A stretch of DNA of 64,000 nucleotides, taken from the NCBI RefSeq assembly GCF_900156475.1, contig NZ_FTNR01000012.1, positions 78,873 through 142,872 on the forward strand. Reading direction: 5' to 3'. The stretch comes from Natronorubrum thiooxidans. Its GTDB lineage: Archaea > Halobacteriota > Halobacteria > Halobacteriales > Natrialbaceae. A program made the translations under genes and the position numbers. This document shows, piece by piece, positions 45,473-54,259 of this stretch; the first letter of the stretch is position 1, and each line of letters begins with the position of its first letter. The notes under the pieces were generated by a model. That model was not told where the DNA came from and did no database searches. It saw only the letters and a program-made list of their open reading frames with translations.

Positions 45473-45520
45473 ATGATGACGCGTGGACGCCTGAACGCAG
45501 GAGGTGGCGGCAGTGAGTGA
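45473..45520 (+). CDS. Possible 15-residue leader peptide
   Basis: Reads MMTRGRLNAGGGGSE-stop. It begins where the transcript probably starts, contains the GGAGG Shine-Dalgarno of the next gene within its frame, and its stop overlaps that gene's GTG by 8 nt. It may couple translation to the ACT gene. Its reality is uncertain. Confidence 0.3.
   Translation: MMTRGRLNAGGGGSE
45500..45504 (+). promoter_or_regulatory. Shine-Dalgarno deciding the ACT gene start
   Basis: GGAGG lies 8 nt before GTG 45513, which selects this GTG over the in-frame GTG at 45504 that overlaps the motif. Confidence 0.55.
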
Positions 45521-46070
45521 CGACCCCGTCGACGAAGACGAGACGGAGACAGATGGCGGCGTTCGCGCCTACACTGTCCGTCTCGAGCTCGTCGATGAAC
45601 CCGGTGAGCTCCTTCGCGCGCTCTCGCCGATCGCCGACAACGGCGGGAATCTGCTGAGTATCCACCACGAACGCGGGAACATCACCCCTCGCGGGCACAT
45701 TCCTGTCGAGGTCGACCTCGAGTGCCCGCCGGACCGATTCGACGGCATTGTCGACGCCCTTCGCGACGCGGGCGTCAACGTCATTCAGGCCGGTGCCGAA
45801 CACTACGGCGAGGAGATCAGCGTCGTGCTGGTCGGCAATCTCGTCGAAAACGACCTCTCGAATACGCTCTCGCGGATCGAAGACGAGGCTGACGCGGTCG
45901 TCCGCGATCTCTCGCTTGCCGCGCCCGAGGGCACGGAAGCGGTCTCGAGTGCCCGAATCCGGCTTGCGATCGACTCCGGTCGCTCCGACGCCGCGCTCGA
46001 AGCGATCCGCACGATCGGCTCGGAGAAGGAACTCACTGTCGTCGAACCACTGCTCGGAGGTGATGCCTGA
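45513..46070 (+). CDS. ACT-domain amino-acid sensor protein
   Basis: 185 residues from GTG 45513. The ACT fold is seen in YTVRLELVDEPGELLRALSP, LLSIHHERGN and VPVEVDLE-type IPVEVDLECPP; a second regulatory part follows. It overlaps the homoserine dehydrogenase start by 1 nt (TGATG), so it is probably the detached allosteric subunit that senses threonine or a related amino acid (inference from context). Confidence 0.82.
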   Translation: MSDDPVDEDETETDGGVRAYTVRLELVDEPGELLRALSPIADNGGNLLSIHHERGNITPRGHIPVEVDLECPPDRFDGIVDALRDAGVNVIQAGAEHYGEEISVVLVGNLVENDLSNTLSRIEDEADAVVRDLSLAAPEGTEAVSSARIRLAIDSGRSDAALEAIRTIGSEKELTVVEPLLGGDA

Positions 46071-47017
46071 TGCAACTCGCAATTCTCGGAGCCGGAGACG
46101 TCGGCCGCTCGGTCGCCGACCTCGCCGGCGAGTACGGACACGACGTCGTTGCGCTCGCTGACTCGACAACTGCCGCAGTCGACGACGATGGAATCGACAT
46201 TGCCGGCGCACTCGAGCGAAAGGCCGGCGACGAACCACTGGGCTCGAGCGACCCCGAAGACGTCTTCGACGCCGACTACGACGTCCTCGTCGAAGCGACC
46301 CCGACCACGCTGGGCGACGCTGAACCCGGCTTCTCACACGTCAAACACGCGCTCGAGGCCGACCGCCACGTCGTGTTGGCCAACAAAGGCCCCGTCGCGG
46401 AACGCTACGAAGAACTCCGCGCGCTCGAGGCCGACAGCGCGGGCTCGATCCGCTTCGAGGCCACCGTCGGCGGCGCGATTCCGGTGTTGTCGACCATCGA
46501 GGACTCGACGCCACAGGCCGTCACCGCGGCCCGCGGCGTCCTCAATGGGACCGCGAACTTCATTCTGACCCGCATGGCCGCCGAGGGCCTCGACTACGAA
46601 CACGTCCTCGCGGAGGCTCAGGACCTCGGTGTGGCTGAGGCCGACCCAACATTTGACGTCGACGGCACTGACGCCGCGCTCAAGTTCGTGATCCTCGCGA
46701 ACGTCCTGTCCGACGGCGGCTTCTCGCTCGAGGACGCCACGGTTGAGGGCATTCAGAACATTCCCGGCAGCGCACTCGACCTTGCGGCCGAGGACGGCCG
46801 CACGATCCGGCTTATCGGCGAAGCGACCCGCGACGGCGTCCGCGTCGGCCCGCGACTCGTCCCCGAAAACGGCCCGCTGGCCGTCACCGGTACGCGAAAC
46901 ATCGTCCAGATCGAGACGCGAAACGCCGGCTCGCTGCACTCGAGTGGCCGTGGCGCTGGTGGCCCGGAGACGGCGACAGCGGTGCTTTCGGACGTCGGTC
47001 GACTCCCACCGCTGTAG
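46070..47017 (+). CDS. hom: Homoserine dehydrogenase
   Basis: Reduces aspartate semialdehyde to homoserine on the way to threonine and methionine. 315 residues: Rossmann LAILGAGDVGRSVADL, VLANKGPVAERY, and catalytic region GGAIPVLSTIED with GVLNGTANFILTRM and EAQDLGVAEADPTFDVDGTD-type (conserved Glu, Asp and Lys in DAALKF). No C-terminal ACT domain, which the upstream gene would supply. The ATG overlaps the previous stop. Confidence 0.92.
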   Translation: MQLAILGAGDVGRSVADLAGEYGHDVVALADSTTAAVDDDGIDIAGALERKAGDEPLGSSDPEDVFDADYDVLVEATPTTLGDAEPGFSHVKHALEADRHVVLANKGPVAERYEELRALEADSAGSIRFEATVGGAIPVLSTIEDSTPQAVTAARGVLNGTANFILTRMAAEGLDYEHVLAEAQDLGVAEADPTFDVDGTDAALKFVILANVLSDGGFSLEDATVEGIQNIPGSALDLAAEDGRTIRLIGEATRDGVRVGPRLVPENGPLAVTGTRNIVQIETRNAGSLHSSGRGAGGPETATAVLSDVGRLPPL

Positions 47018-47378
47018 CGGACCGTTGACCGTCCCCGTAGATTCGCGCTCTCACTGACCGTTCTCTGCAGTCTCTCCTCGTTCTCGTAGCCATTCCCCGT
47101 CGCTTCACAGCCACCCACACGATGAGCCTGCTGGGTATGTCTCTACCGATTCAATTGGTACGATATCGTGATTCTTCGGTCGCGCTGGCGGCCGCGGCTT
47201 TCGCCTCGAGGGCGCTCGGTTTGACTGGTCGTTGCCCTCGATCGAACATCCCGTGCCGTGTGAATGCTAGCCAAACCGCAAGAAGGCGTCGGGGTCGGCA
47301 GAAGACGCTTTCGAAATGGTTTTAACCGCAACGAGCAAAATAGACCGATATAAGCGCCACTGCGCGTGAGCTACAACA
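47018..47378. other. Intergenic region upstream of aEF-1alpha
   Basis: About 360 bases. No supported coding frame and no recognised RNA. The last 50 bases are AT-rich and contain the tef1 promoter. Confidence 0.5.
47348..47354 (+). promoter_or_regulatory. TATA box of aEF-1alpha
   Basis: ATATAAG about 28 nt before ATG 47379, the typical position for a strong haloarchaeal promoter. Confidence 0.55.
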
Positions 47379-48641
47379 ATGAGCGAACAACACCAGAACC
47401 TGGCCATCATCGGCCACGTTGACCACGGGAAAAGCACGCTCGTGGGACGCCTCCTCTACGAGACAGGGAGCGTACCAGAGCACGTCATCGAACAGCACCG
47501 CGAAGAAGCAGAAGAGAAGGGCAAAGGTGGATTCGAATTCGCCTACGTCATGGACAACCTCGCCGAAGAGCGAGAGCGTGGTGTCACCATCGACATCGCC
47601 CACCAGGAGTTCTCCACGGACGCCTACGAGTTCACCATCGTCGACTGTCCCGGCCACCGCGACTTCGTGAAGAACATGATCACGGGCGCGTCCCAGGCGG
47701 ACAACGCTGTCCTCGTCGTCGCCGCTGACGACGGTGTCGCACCCCAGACCCAGGAGCACGTCTTCCTGGCTCGTACCCTCGGTATCGACGAACTCATCAT
47801 CGGCGTCAACAAGATGGACATCGTCGACTACAAAGAGGAGACTTTCAACGACGTCGTCGACGAAGTCAAACAGCTGCTCAAGCAGGTTCAGTTCCAGACC
47901 GACGGCGCCTCGTTCATCCCGATCTCGGCGTTCGAAGGCGACAACATCGCCGAGAAGTCCGACAACACGCCGTGGTACGACGGCCGTACCCTGCTCGAGG
48001 CACTGAACGACCTGCCAGCACCGGAGCCACCAACGGACGCACCGCTCCGACTCCCGATCCAGGACGTCTACACCATCTCCGGCATCGGTACCGTCCCAGT
48101 CGGACGTATCGAGACCGGTATCATGAACATCGGCGACAACGTCTCCTTCCAGCCATCGGACGTCGGTGGCGAAGTGAAGACGATCGAGATGCACCACGAA
48201 GAGGTGCCAAAGGCCGAGCCCGGTGACAACGTTGGATTCAACGTCCGCGGCATCGGTAAGGACGACATCCGCCGTGGTGACGTCTGTGGCCCAGCCGACG
48301 ACCCACCAAGCGTCGCCGAGACGTTCCAGGCCCAGGTCGTCGTCATGCAGCACCCATCCGTGATCACGGCCGGCTACACGCCGGTCTTCCACGCCCACAC
48401 GGCTCAGGTCGCCTGTACGATCGAGTCGATCGACAAGAAGATGGACCCCGCAAGCGGCGAGGTCGCCGAGGAGAACCCAGACTTTATCCAGTCGGGTGAC
48501 GCTGCTGTGGTCACCATCCGACCACAAAAGCCCCTCAGCATCGAGCCGTCCAGCGAGATCCCCGAACTCGGGAGCTTCGCCATCCGCGACATGGGTCAGA
48601 CCATCGCGGCCGGGAAGGTTCTCGAGGTCCACGAGAAATAA
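47379..48641 (+). CDS. tef1: Translation elongation factor aEF-1alpha
   Basis: Delivers aminoacyl-tRNA to the ribosome. 420 residues: G1 GHVDHGKST, switch [14 protein letters not shown]3 [13 protein letters not shown]4 NKMD, then two beta-barrel domains. The codon use is that of a highly expressed gene. The S10 gene starts right after the stop codon, the conserved archaeal gene pair. Confidence 0.97.
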   Translation: MSEQHQNLAIIGHVDHGKSTLVGRLLYETGSVPEHVIEQHREEAEEKGKGGFEFAYVMDNLAEERERGVTIDIAHQEFSTDAYEFTIVDCPGHRDFVKNMITGASQADNAVLVVAADDGVAPQTQEHVFLARTLGIDELIIGVNKMDIVDYKEETFNDVVDEVKQLLKQVQFQTDGASFIPISAFEGDNIAEKSDNTPWYDGRTLLEALNDLPAPEPPTDAPLRLPIQDVYTISGIGTVPVGRIETGIMNIGDNVSFQPSDVGGEVKTIEMHHEEVPKAEPGDNVGFNVRGIGKDDIRRGDVCGPADDPPSVAETFQAQVVVMQHPSVITAGYTPVFHAHTAQVACTIESIDKKMDPASGEVAEENPDFIQSGDAAVVTIRPQKPLSIEPSSEIPELGSFAIRDMGQTIAAGKVLEVHEK

Positions 48642-48950
48642 ATGCAGCAGGCACGCGTTCGACTCGCAGGCACGAGTCCAGACGACCTCGACAACATCTG
48701 TGACGACGTCCGCGAGATTGCGAACAACACCGGCGTCAACCTGAGCGGTCCGATCCCGCTGCCGACGAAGACCCTCGAGGTGCCGACCCGGAAGTCGCCT
48801 GACGGCGAGGGCACCGCCACGTGGGAGCACTGGGAAATGCGCGTCCACAAGCGCCTGATCGATCTGGACGCCGACGAACGCGCACTCCGACAGCTCATGC
48901 GCATTCAGGTGCCAAACGACGTCTCGATCGAGATCGTCCTCGAAGACTAA
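48642..48950 (+). CDS. rpsJ: 30S ribosomal protein S10 (uS10)
   Basis: 102 residues, starting [20 protein letters not shown]; conserved GPIPLPTK and HKRLIDL segments. It begins at the base after the aEF-1alpha stop, so both come from one transcript. Confidence 0.96.
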   Translation: MQQARVRLAGTSPDDLDNICDDVREIANNTGVNLSGPIPLPTKTLEVPTRKSPDGEGTATWEHWEMRVHKRLIDLDADERALRQLMRIQVPNDVSIEIVLED

Positions 48951-48970
48951 CGGCCGATCGCGATCGGAAT

Positions 48971-48990
48971 CCGTTTTTCACCGTTTTCTT
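48971..48990 (+). terminator. T-rich terminator of the tef1-rpsJ unit
   Basis: CCGTTTTTCACCGTTTTCTT follows the rpsJ stop by about 20 nt. Archaeal termination uses such T tracts. Confidence 0.45.
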
Positions 48991-49082
48991 GACGCTGTCC
49001 GGAGTGCTGTCGCGCTCGAGTGAGTTTTCTGTCTCTGTAGCCTGCCGGAGGGACTTTTGATCCTCGCTGCCCACTAGTCGCT

Positions 49083-49760
49083 ATGGTGGATCGCTCGCGG
49101 TCGCGGTCGAAACGCAGGGGCCGATCCGGGACCGCTACCGACGGCCCGACCAGTCCCATCTATGAGTTGCTGGTCGTGTTCGCCGTCGTTTTCGTGCTCC
49201 AGCAGTTCACGGCACTGCTCGGACTCGGCGTGATGGCCGGCCTGTTCGTCCTCGCGCCGCCGCTGACGACGAACCCGTGGACGATTGTCACGAGCGTCTA
49301 CGCCCACGGCGGGGTCGGCCATCTGCTCTCGAACAGCCTCGCACTGATCGTCTTCGGCTGGCCGGTCGCGCGGGCGACGACGCGGCTGCGATTTCACGCC
49401 TTCTTCCTCGTGACAGGGGCGATCGCCGGGATCTCACAGATCCTCCTCACGAACGCCGCCGCGTCGGTTCCGCTGGTCGGCGTCGCCGGGACCAGCGGCG
49501 TTCTGGGTGCCAGCGGTGCCGTCTTCGCGCTGCTCGGCTATCTCGTCGCCTCGAACCGGCTCTCGAGTGGCCTGCGTTCCGTCGTCGACGTTCCACGGTG
49601 GCTCGTTGTCGTCATCGTCGTCGGCCTTGCGACCGCCGTCACGCTGGCGACTGCAGCGCCGGGTGTCGCGTTGCTCGCCCACTTCACGGGTTTTCTGCTC
49701 GGCTTGCTCGCCGGCCGTGCCCGCCTGCTGTCCGTCGGCTCGCGTCGTACTGGCCGGTGA
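49083..49760 (+). CDS. Rhomboid-family intramembrane serine protease
   Basis: 225 residues with about six helices. Family motifs: HGGVGHLLSNSLAL near the first helices, the nucleophile Ser in GASGAVFALLG and the catalytic His in LLAHFTGFLLG. A basic N-terminal tail (DRSRSRSKRRGRS) is cytoplasmic. Substrates unknown. It lies about 80 nt before the tRNA gene. Confidence 0.85.
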   Translation: MVDRSRSRSKRRGRSGTATDGPTSPIYELLVVFAVVFVLQQFTALLGLGVMAGLFVLAPPLTTNPWTIVTSVYAHGGVGHLLSNSLALIVFGWPVARATTRLRFHAFFLVTGAIAGISQILLTNAAASVPLVGVAGTSGVLGASGAVFALLGYLVASNRLSSGLRSVVDVPRWLVVVIVVGLATAVTLATAAPGVALLAHFTGFLLGLLAGRARLLSVGSRRTGR

Positions 49761-49843
49761 CCGACTGCGCTGCCGTGGTGACCGCTCTCGCGCCATCCCC
49801 GAAACACAAGCTACAAATAGAATCCGTGGGTATGGTTGCTCGA

Positions 49844-49915
49844 GGGCTCGTAGATCAGTGGTAGATCGCTTCCTTCGCAAGGAAGAGGCCTCGGGTTCAA
49901 ATCCCGACGAGTCCA
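49844..49915 (+). tRNA. tRNA-Ala (anticodon CGC)
   Basis: 72-nt cloverleaf: acceptor GGGCTCG/CGAGTCC with the G3-U70 pair that identifies alanine, D stem GATC/GATC, anticodon stem CTTCC/GGAAG with loop TTCGCAA (anticodon CGC), T arm TCGGG-TTCAAAT-CCCGA, discriminator A. CCA is not encoded. Its last 15 bp recur at 53390-53404. Confidence 0.95.
49901..49915 (+). other. Left attachment site (attL) in the tRNA 3' end
   Basis: ATCCCGACGAGTCCA at the end of tRNA-Ala is repeated exactly at 53390-53404. The tRNA 3' end is a classic target of tyrosine integrases. Confidence 0.65.
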
Positions 49916-50165
49916 TCAGAATTTTGTAACGTTTCGAGTGACACCGATAGTCGATGTCTTAGCGACTGGCTCGGCATTATGCAGTCGCGATTTCGGCGTA
50001 CAAACACCCCTTCAAAATAGAGTGATTGCCCGTTCGGGATTCGTCTCCGCGCTGGCTGGTGATTTTCACGAAGGAAATCGGGGGTGGTCGGCGTGACGAT
50101 CTCGATTTGGTCGTCAGTCGATGGCTCGAGTTGTCGTCACTGTGGCGCTCATGTCTCCGATCGAT

Positions 50166-50590
50166 TCAGCCGCGTGTTCGGTGACGACGACGATCGCGTT
50201 CACTGCCGTCATCCCCGATCGTCGACGGCCAGAACCCGGACAGGAACGAGAAGACGCCGGAACCGCCATCGTTGGCCGCTCGAATCTCTTGGTGAGATAG
50301 TGGCTCAGTCTCTTCGTCGGCGTTCGCGAGAACAGTCCCGCTCGAGGCCGCCCCCGTCGCGATCGCGGCGGCACCGACACCCACCCGCTGCATGAACGAC
50401 CGTCGCGCGATCGCGTCGCTCGGCAGCTCGAGATCATGGGCCGTGGGCTGGAGTCGTCGGCCGATATCACAACCCACCCCAGTCACGAACAGGAACAGCA
50501 CGAGCGCGATCATCGCCAGCGTGAGCAGGCCGACCGCCTCGAGGATTTCGTGCCCGACAGCCGACAGCGGCAGTCGTCGGAGCATCCGCA

Positions 50591-50591
<1 letters not shown>
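50166..50591 (-). CDS. Membrane protein with internal twin-arginine-like segment
   Basis: 141 residues from ATG 50591, overlapping the upstream stop by 1-4 nt. A first hydrophobic helix (about 15-40, AVGLLTLAMIALVLFLFVTG) is followed by ARRSFMQRVGVGAAAIATGA, which looks like a Tat signal but lies in the middle, then a hydrophilic tail rich in Arg and Asp. No family recognised. Lies inside the proposed tRNA-linked element. Confidence 0.5.
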
Positions 50592-51187
<596 letters not shown>

Positions 51188-51225
51188 TCACCAACGGTTA
51201 TGAGAAGAAGGGTTGCCCACCAGCT

Positions 51226-51417
51226 ATGGCACTGCACACACTCCGCCAGCTGGATCAGGATTCGGTCGGCATCACGCTCCCCAAAGACGACGTCCGCCTC
51301 GAGGGCCTGTTAGACGAGCATGGGCGGTTCGAAGGGGAACATCACGTGCATATTCGGCATGAAGGAGAGGGAGAATGGTCGCTAGAACTTATCGAAGAAA
51401 TAGATTTAGATAGTTAA
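51226..51417 (+). CDS. AbrB-like small protein (DUF8053-like)
   Basis: 63 residues. LRQLDQDSVGITLPKDDVRL followed by a Gly-turn region resembles an AbrB/SpoVT swapped-hairpin DNA-binding domain, the fold of many antitoxins and transition regulators. The C-terminus is acidic. No toxin next to it. Inside the proposed element. Confidence 0.6.
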   Translation: MALHTLRQLDQDSVGITLPKDDVRLEGLLDEHGRFEGEHHVHIRHEGEGEWSLELIEEIDLDS

Positions 51418-51494
51418 ATTCAGACCTGTGCTCGAGTTATTAGTTGTACACGAGAACAGAAGAATGAGAATTGAACTAAACTGAATCCCTAGGA

Positions 51495-52004
51495 CTATGG
51501 CTCATGTTCTGCGATGATAGTTGAACTACTATCAGTAGTCCACGTAATAGTCACTTTTTCAATTTCACCCACATTGTTGGCGAAACTGAAATTAGATGAT
51601 GAACCTCCTACGTTAGTAATTTCGATTTCATCATCATTTGAACCATCAATAGCAAGATCTATCGAGTTTCCGGCAGTCCAACTGTCACCTTCCAAGTCTA
51701 CAGTATCTGAGTCTTCACTTGATGTCAAATCTGTAATTTCTACAGTCATCGATAGATCGTCAACGTTGATGTCATCACCACTCTGATGAGCGACTGTTAC
51801 TTCATCATTGGCTTCGTTGCTCTCCCATTCGAACTGTGCGTTCGGTGCGCTATCGTCGAGGTCACCGATATCCAGGACGAACGCGGCGATCACAGCCGCG
51901 AGAATAACAGTGATTGCTACCATCAGTATCACACCAATAACTGGCGATACAGCCCGTTCGTCTTTATTTCCGACTAACTTGTCACGGTATCGTTTCAGAT
52001 CCAT
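51495..52004 (-). CDS. Archaeal type IV pilin (N-terminal pilin domain)
   Basis: 169 residues from ATG 52004. After a basic stretch (LKRYRDKLVGNKDER) comes AVSPVIGVILMVAITVILAA, the archaeal pilin H-domain; PibD would cut before or near AVSPV. The rest is a polar, Ser/Asp-rich beta domain that would be exposed on the pilus. The gene is much less GC-rich than neighbours. It lies 2 nt after the related pilin gene and shares a near-identical N-terminal half. Confidence 0.85.
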   Translation of the reverse strand: MDLKRYRDKLVGNKDERAVSPVIGVILMVAITVILAAVIAAFVLDIGDLDDSAPNAQFEWESNEANDEVTVAHQSGDDINVDDLSMTVEITDLTSSEDSDTVDLEGDSWTAGNSIDLAIDGSNDDEIEITNVGGSSSNFSFANNVGEIEKVTITWTTDSSSTIIAEHEP

Positions 52005-52006
52005 CT

Positions 52007-52426
52007 TTAGATATCGTAATCGTACTCTGCAATTACAGTTGAGGAGCCATTTGCTTCCCAAATAACCTGAGCGGTTCCTGTATCACCGCTACCTGGACCG
52101 TCAAATGTTATTTTATCGCCTGCCGAAATCGGGCTACCGCCGGTGATAGTAGCACCATCGGTCTGATCAGTTTGGAATTTAAGATTGCTTTCATCAATGT
52201 CATCACCACTGGTGTGTGTGGCAATGACCTGATCTCTATCAATTTCCCATTCAAATTGCGCGTTTGGTGCGCCATCGTCGAGATCGCCGATGTCCAGCAC
52301 GAACGCTGCGATCACTGCCGCGAGGATGACCGTAATTGCAACCATCAGTATTACGCCGATAACTGGCGATACTGCCCGTTCGTCGTCGCTGCCGATCAGC
52401 TTGTTTCTGTATTTCGTTAGATCCAT
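52007..52426 (-). CDS. Archaeal type IV pilin, paralog
   Basis: 139 residues from ATG 52426. LTKYRNKLIGSDDERAVSPV then the same hydrophobic core as its neighbour; the two are near-identical over about 55 residues and then diverge completely. Low GC. No TATA box close to the ATG; the AT block 52578-52593 may be the promoter with a long leader. Confidence 0.85.
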   Translation of the reverse strand: MDLTKYRNKLIGSDDERAVSPVIGVILMVAITVILAAVIAAFVLDIGDLDDGAPNAQFEWEIDRDQVIATHTSGDDIDESNLKFQTDQTDGATITGGSPISAGDKITFDGPGSGDTGTAQVIWEANGSSTVIAEYDYDI

Positions 52427-52719
52427 AGTTGGATTCTGCGTTTTCACGCACCCGCAACGGTGAGACGGCTTCTCTCGAGTGCCACGGTAGCACTCGGTGA
52501 CGCTCGAGGGGGATTGGAAATCGCACCTCGGCGTTGCCTTCTCGGTGTTTCGGGGCTACTTCCATCCAGTGAAGTCTGTATATATATAATTATCCCGTAT
52601 TGCAATACATTGGTGAAAACGACGTTTCGCGTCACTTTCAGATATGATAATTAGGGAGAGGTAGAGACCCTACAGCACCCCCTTGAAGCCACGCCGTCTT
52701 GCGATTTTTCGACTGTTCA
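52427..52719. other. Intergenic region between pilins and 52720 gene
   Basis: Contains GTATATATATAATTAT at 52578-52593, a strong AT block that could serve divergent promoters. No gene recognised. Confidence 0.4.
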
Positions 52720-53058
52720 ATGAGTCAACACCTATTTGAAGTCTCACATCTGAAACCCAGGATGGACTGGGATACCCCCGTAGTCGACGAGCGTGACCTC
52801 GCGCGCACCGACGACGGCGGGGCAGACAGTGATCCGTGGGCGGCCGTCCTCGACTCCCAGGTCGAGATCGCCCGCGACTACGGCTGGTTGGATGCGACCA
52901 TGCAAGACGGGACGTTTCTCGCACTGAACACGCTCGTCGCGAACGTCTTCTCTGGCGGCTCGATCGCCACCGAGACGGTCGTCCCCTCCTTCGCATTGAA
53001 TCATCGCGACCGCCGCTCGCACGTGATCGACGCGTTCGAGGATACTCGATCTGGGTGA
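52720..53058 (+). CDS. Hypothetical protein
   Basis: 112 residues from ATG 52720 (MSQHLFEVSHLKPRMDW). Acidic, with no recognised domain. The middle, YGWLDATMQDGTFLALNTLV, looks like a buried helical core. It is directly upstream of the integrase remnant but in a different frame and not clearly part of it. Confidence 0.4.
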   Translation: MSQHLFEVSHLKPRMDWDTPVVDERDLARTDDGGADSDPWAAVLDSQVEIARDYGWLDATMQDGTFLALNTLVANVFSGGSIATETVVPSFALNHRDRRSHVIDAFEDTRSG

Positions 53059-53153
53059 TACGCGCGCTACACCCGTGCACGTACGCGGGGTGTCTTCATG
53101 ATCGGACACCGAGCGACTGCGAGGCCAGAGACAGCAACTCGAGCCCGTCGAAA

Positions 53154-53339
53154 TGCCCGTCGGCGCGATCGCCACACGCGATCCGCCGCGGTGCGATCAC
53201 GAACCACCTCAACGAGGAAACGGCACCCGAGACGGTCAGCGAGCGGATGGACGTCTCGCTCGAGGTACTGTACGAGCACTACGACGCACGAACGGAACGT
53301 GAGAAGATGGTGGTTCGCCGCCAGGATATTCCGAACTAA
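53154..53339 (+). pseudogene. Tyrosine integrase, C-terminal remnant
   Basis: Encodes CPSARSPHAIRRGAITNHLN then SERMDVSLEVLYEHYDARTE and ends near RRQDIPN. This is the end of a haloarchaeal phage-integrase catalytic domain: the H-x-x-R box (HAIRR) and the nucleophile Tyr region (LYEHYD) are kept. There is no start or N-terminal domain in this frame. It lies about 50 bases before the second copy of the tRNA end. Confidence 0.75.
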
Positions 53340-53389
53340 AATCCAAAACCGATGATTCACAAAACTACACGACAAAACGGGATTTCACT

Positions 53390-53404
53390 ATCCCGACGAG
53401 TCCA
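53390..53404 (+). other. Right attachment site (attR)
   Basis: ATCCCGACGAGTCCA, exactly the last 15 bp of tRNA-Ala 49844-49915. Located just after the integrase remnant. Confidence 0.65.
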
Positions 53405-53525
53405 CTATTCTTGCGCCGCGAGCAAACTCACGAGCGGCGCGAATCGTCGTCGAAGGTGGGGACGAAAGGTGCTTCAGTAATAGGTTGTCACCATGTTTTT
53501 ATTAACTCGTCTCTGATCCAGTATT

Positions 53526-53660
53526 ATGGACTCTGAAACACTAGTGTATTTCATGTCTATCGGATTGATTTTCCTCGCGATTTGTGCAGCGGTGGTCTTG
53601 GCGGTAGCGTACGGGGCGATAGATGTTGTCACCGACTACTACAGTTGGTCTGGTTTCTAA
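53526..53660 (+). CDS. Small 44-residue membrane protein
   Basis: Starts MDSETLVYFMSIGLIFLAIC and ends DVVTDYYSWSGF. One transmembrane helix with an acidic N-terminus and an aromatic C-terminus. A TATA box (TTTTTATTAA, about 53492-53501) at 27 nt supports a leaderless gene. Function unknown. Confidence 0.6.
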   Translation: MDSETLVYFMSIGLIFLAICAAVVLAVAYGAIDVVTDYYSWSGF

Positions 53661-53816
53661 CTCGTGACTCGGTGGACCGGCGGTTTTGGGTTGACCGCTC
53701 GGAGTTGCACATCGACAGAATCCGGTTTTCAACTAGTCACACGAAATCGGACACACCGTGTGCAACTCTCGAGTCGCTCACAACAACGAGCACGCTCGAT
53801 CCACGAGTGACCCGCT

Positions 53817-53900
53817 CATACGGACTGCTGTAGTCACTTACCGCCGATCACTGACCCCGTCTCTGGTGATCGGCGGTAACTCGTTACAGCAGACCGTATC
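53817..53900. repeat. Palindromic repeat, copy 2 (84 bp)
   Basis: Outer arms CATACGGACTGCTGT and ACAGCAGACCGTAT, inner arms CCGCCGATCAC and GTGATCGGCGG around GACCCCGTCTCT. It is the best preserved copy. Confidence 0.8.
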
Positions 53901-53909
53901 AGTCGCCGC

Positions 53910-54029
53910 TCACGATTCCGCTTTGGGTGAAATAAACAGCGCACAGTTCGGGCACCACACGGAGTTGTCTGCTCGGACCTTCTGTCTGCCACCACAGTCG
54001 GAACAGCGGTCATCCGAGTACTGAATCAT
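53910..54029 (-). CDS. Small zinc-ribbon protein, 39 residues
   Basis: Reads MIQYSDDRCSDCGGRQKVRA and continues VWCPNCALFISPKAES-stop. Two CxxC pairs (CSDC and CPNC) would bind one zinc. Such one-domain zinc proteins are common and functional in haloarchaea. A TATA-like GATATGTG lies about 26 nt before the ATG. The partner is unknown. Confidence 0.6.
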   Translation of the reverse strand: MIQYSDDRCSDCGGRQKVRADNSVWCPNCALFISPKAES

Positions 54030-54195
54030 ACCTGCTCTGTGCAGAGCCAGCACATATCACTTCCGGTCTAATTTTCTCCTTCTATTCTTGGAAATAATAT
54101 CTGGACTCGAGGACGTTCACGGATAGTGATGACTGTGCGATCACGGCCGCGTTGTGAACAGAACCGGTTGTACGTTCTGCTCGGCCGTCGGCTCT

Positions 54196-54225
54196 CATAC
54201 GTACTGCTGTCGGTCACTGACCCCG
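54196..54225. repeat. Palindromic repeat, truncated copy 4
   Basis: CATACGTACTGCTGT followed by GGTCACTGACCCCG: the left arm joined directly to the central GACCCCG, without the inner hairpin. Confidence 0.55.
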
Positions 54226-54259
54226 AATTGGTTAGGTGCTGGCACGCGTTTCTGTCCCT

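Noticed and set aside
47122..47325. 67-residue frame upstream of aEF-1alpha
   Set aside because: Arg/Ser-rich translation with no promoter and no resemblance to a known small protein; overlaps the promoter approach.
52836..53153. N-terminal half of the integrase within the upstream part of the same frame
   Set aside because: Residues before about 53154 are Arg-rich shadow sequence of the 52720-53058 gene, not integrase-like.
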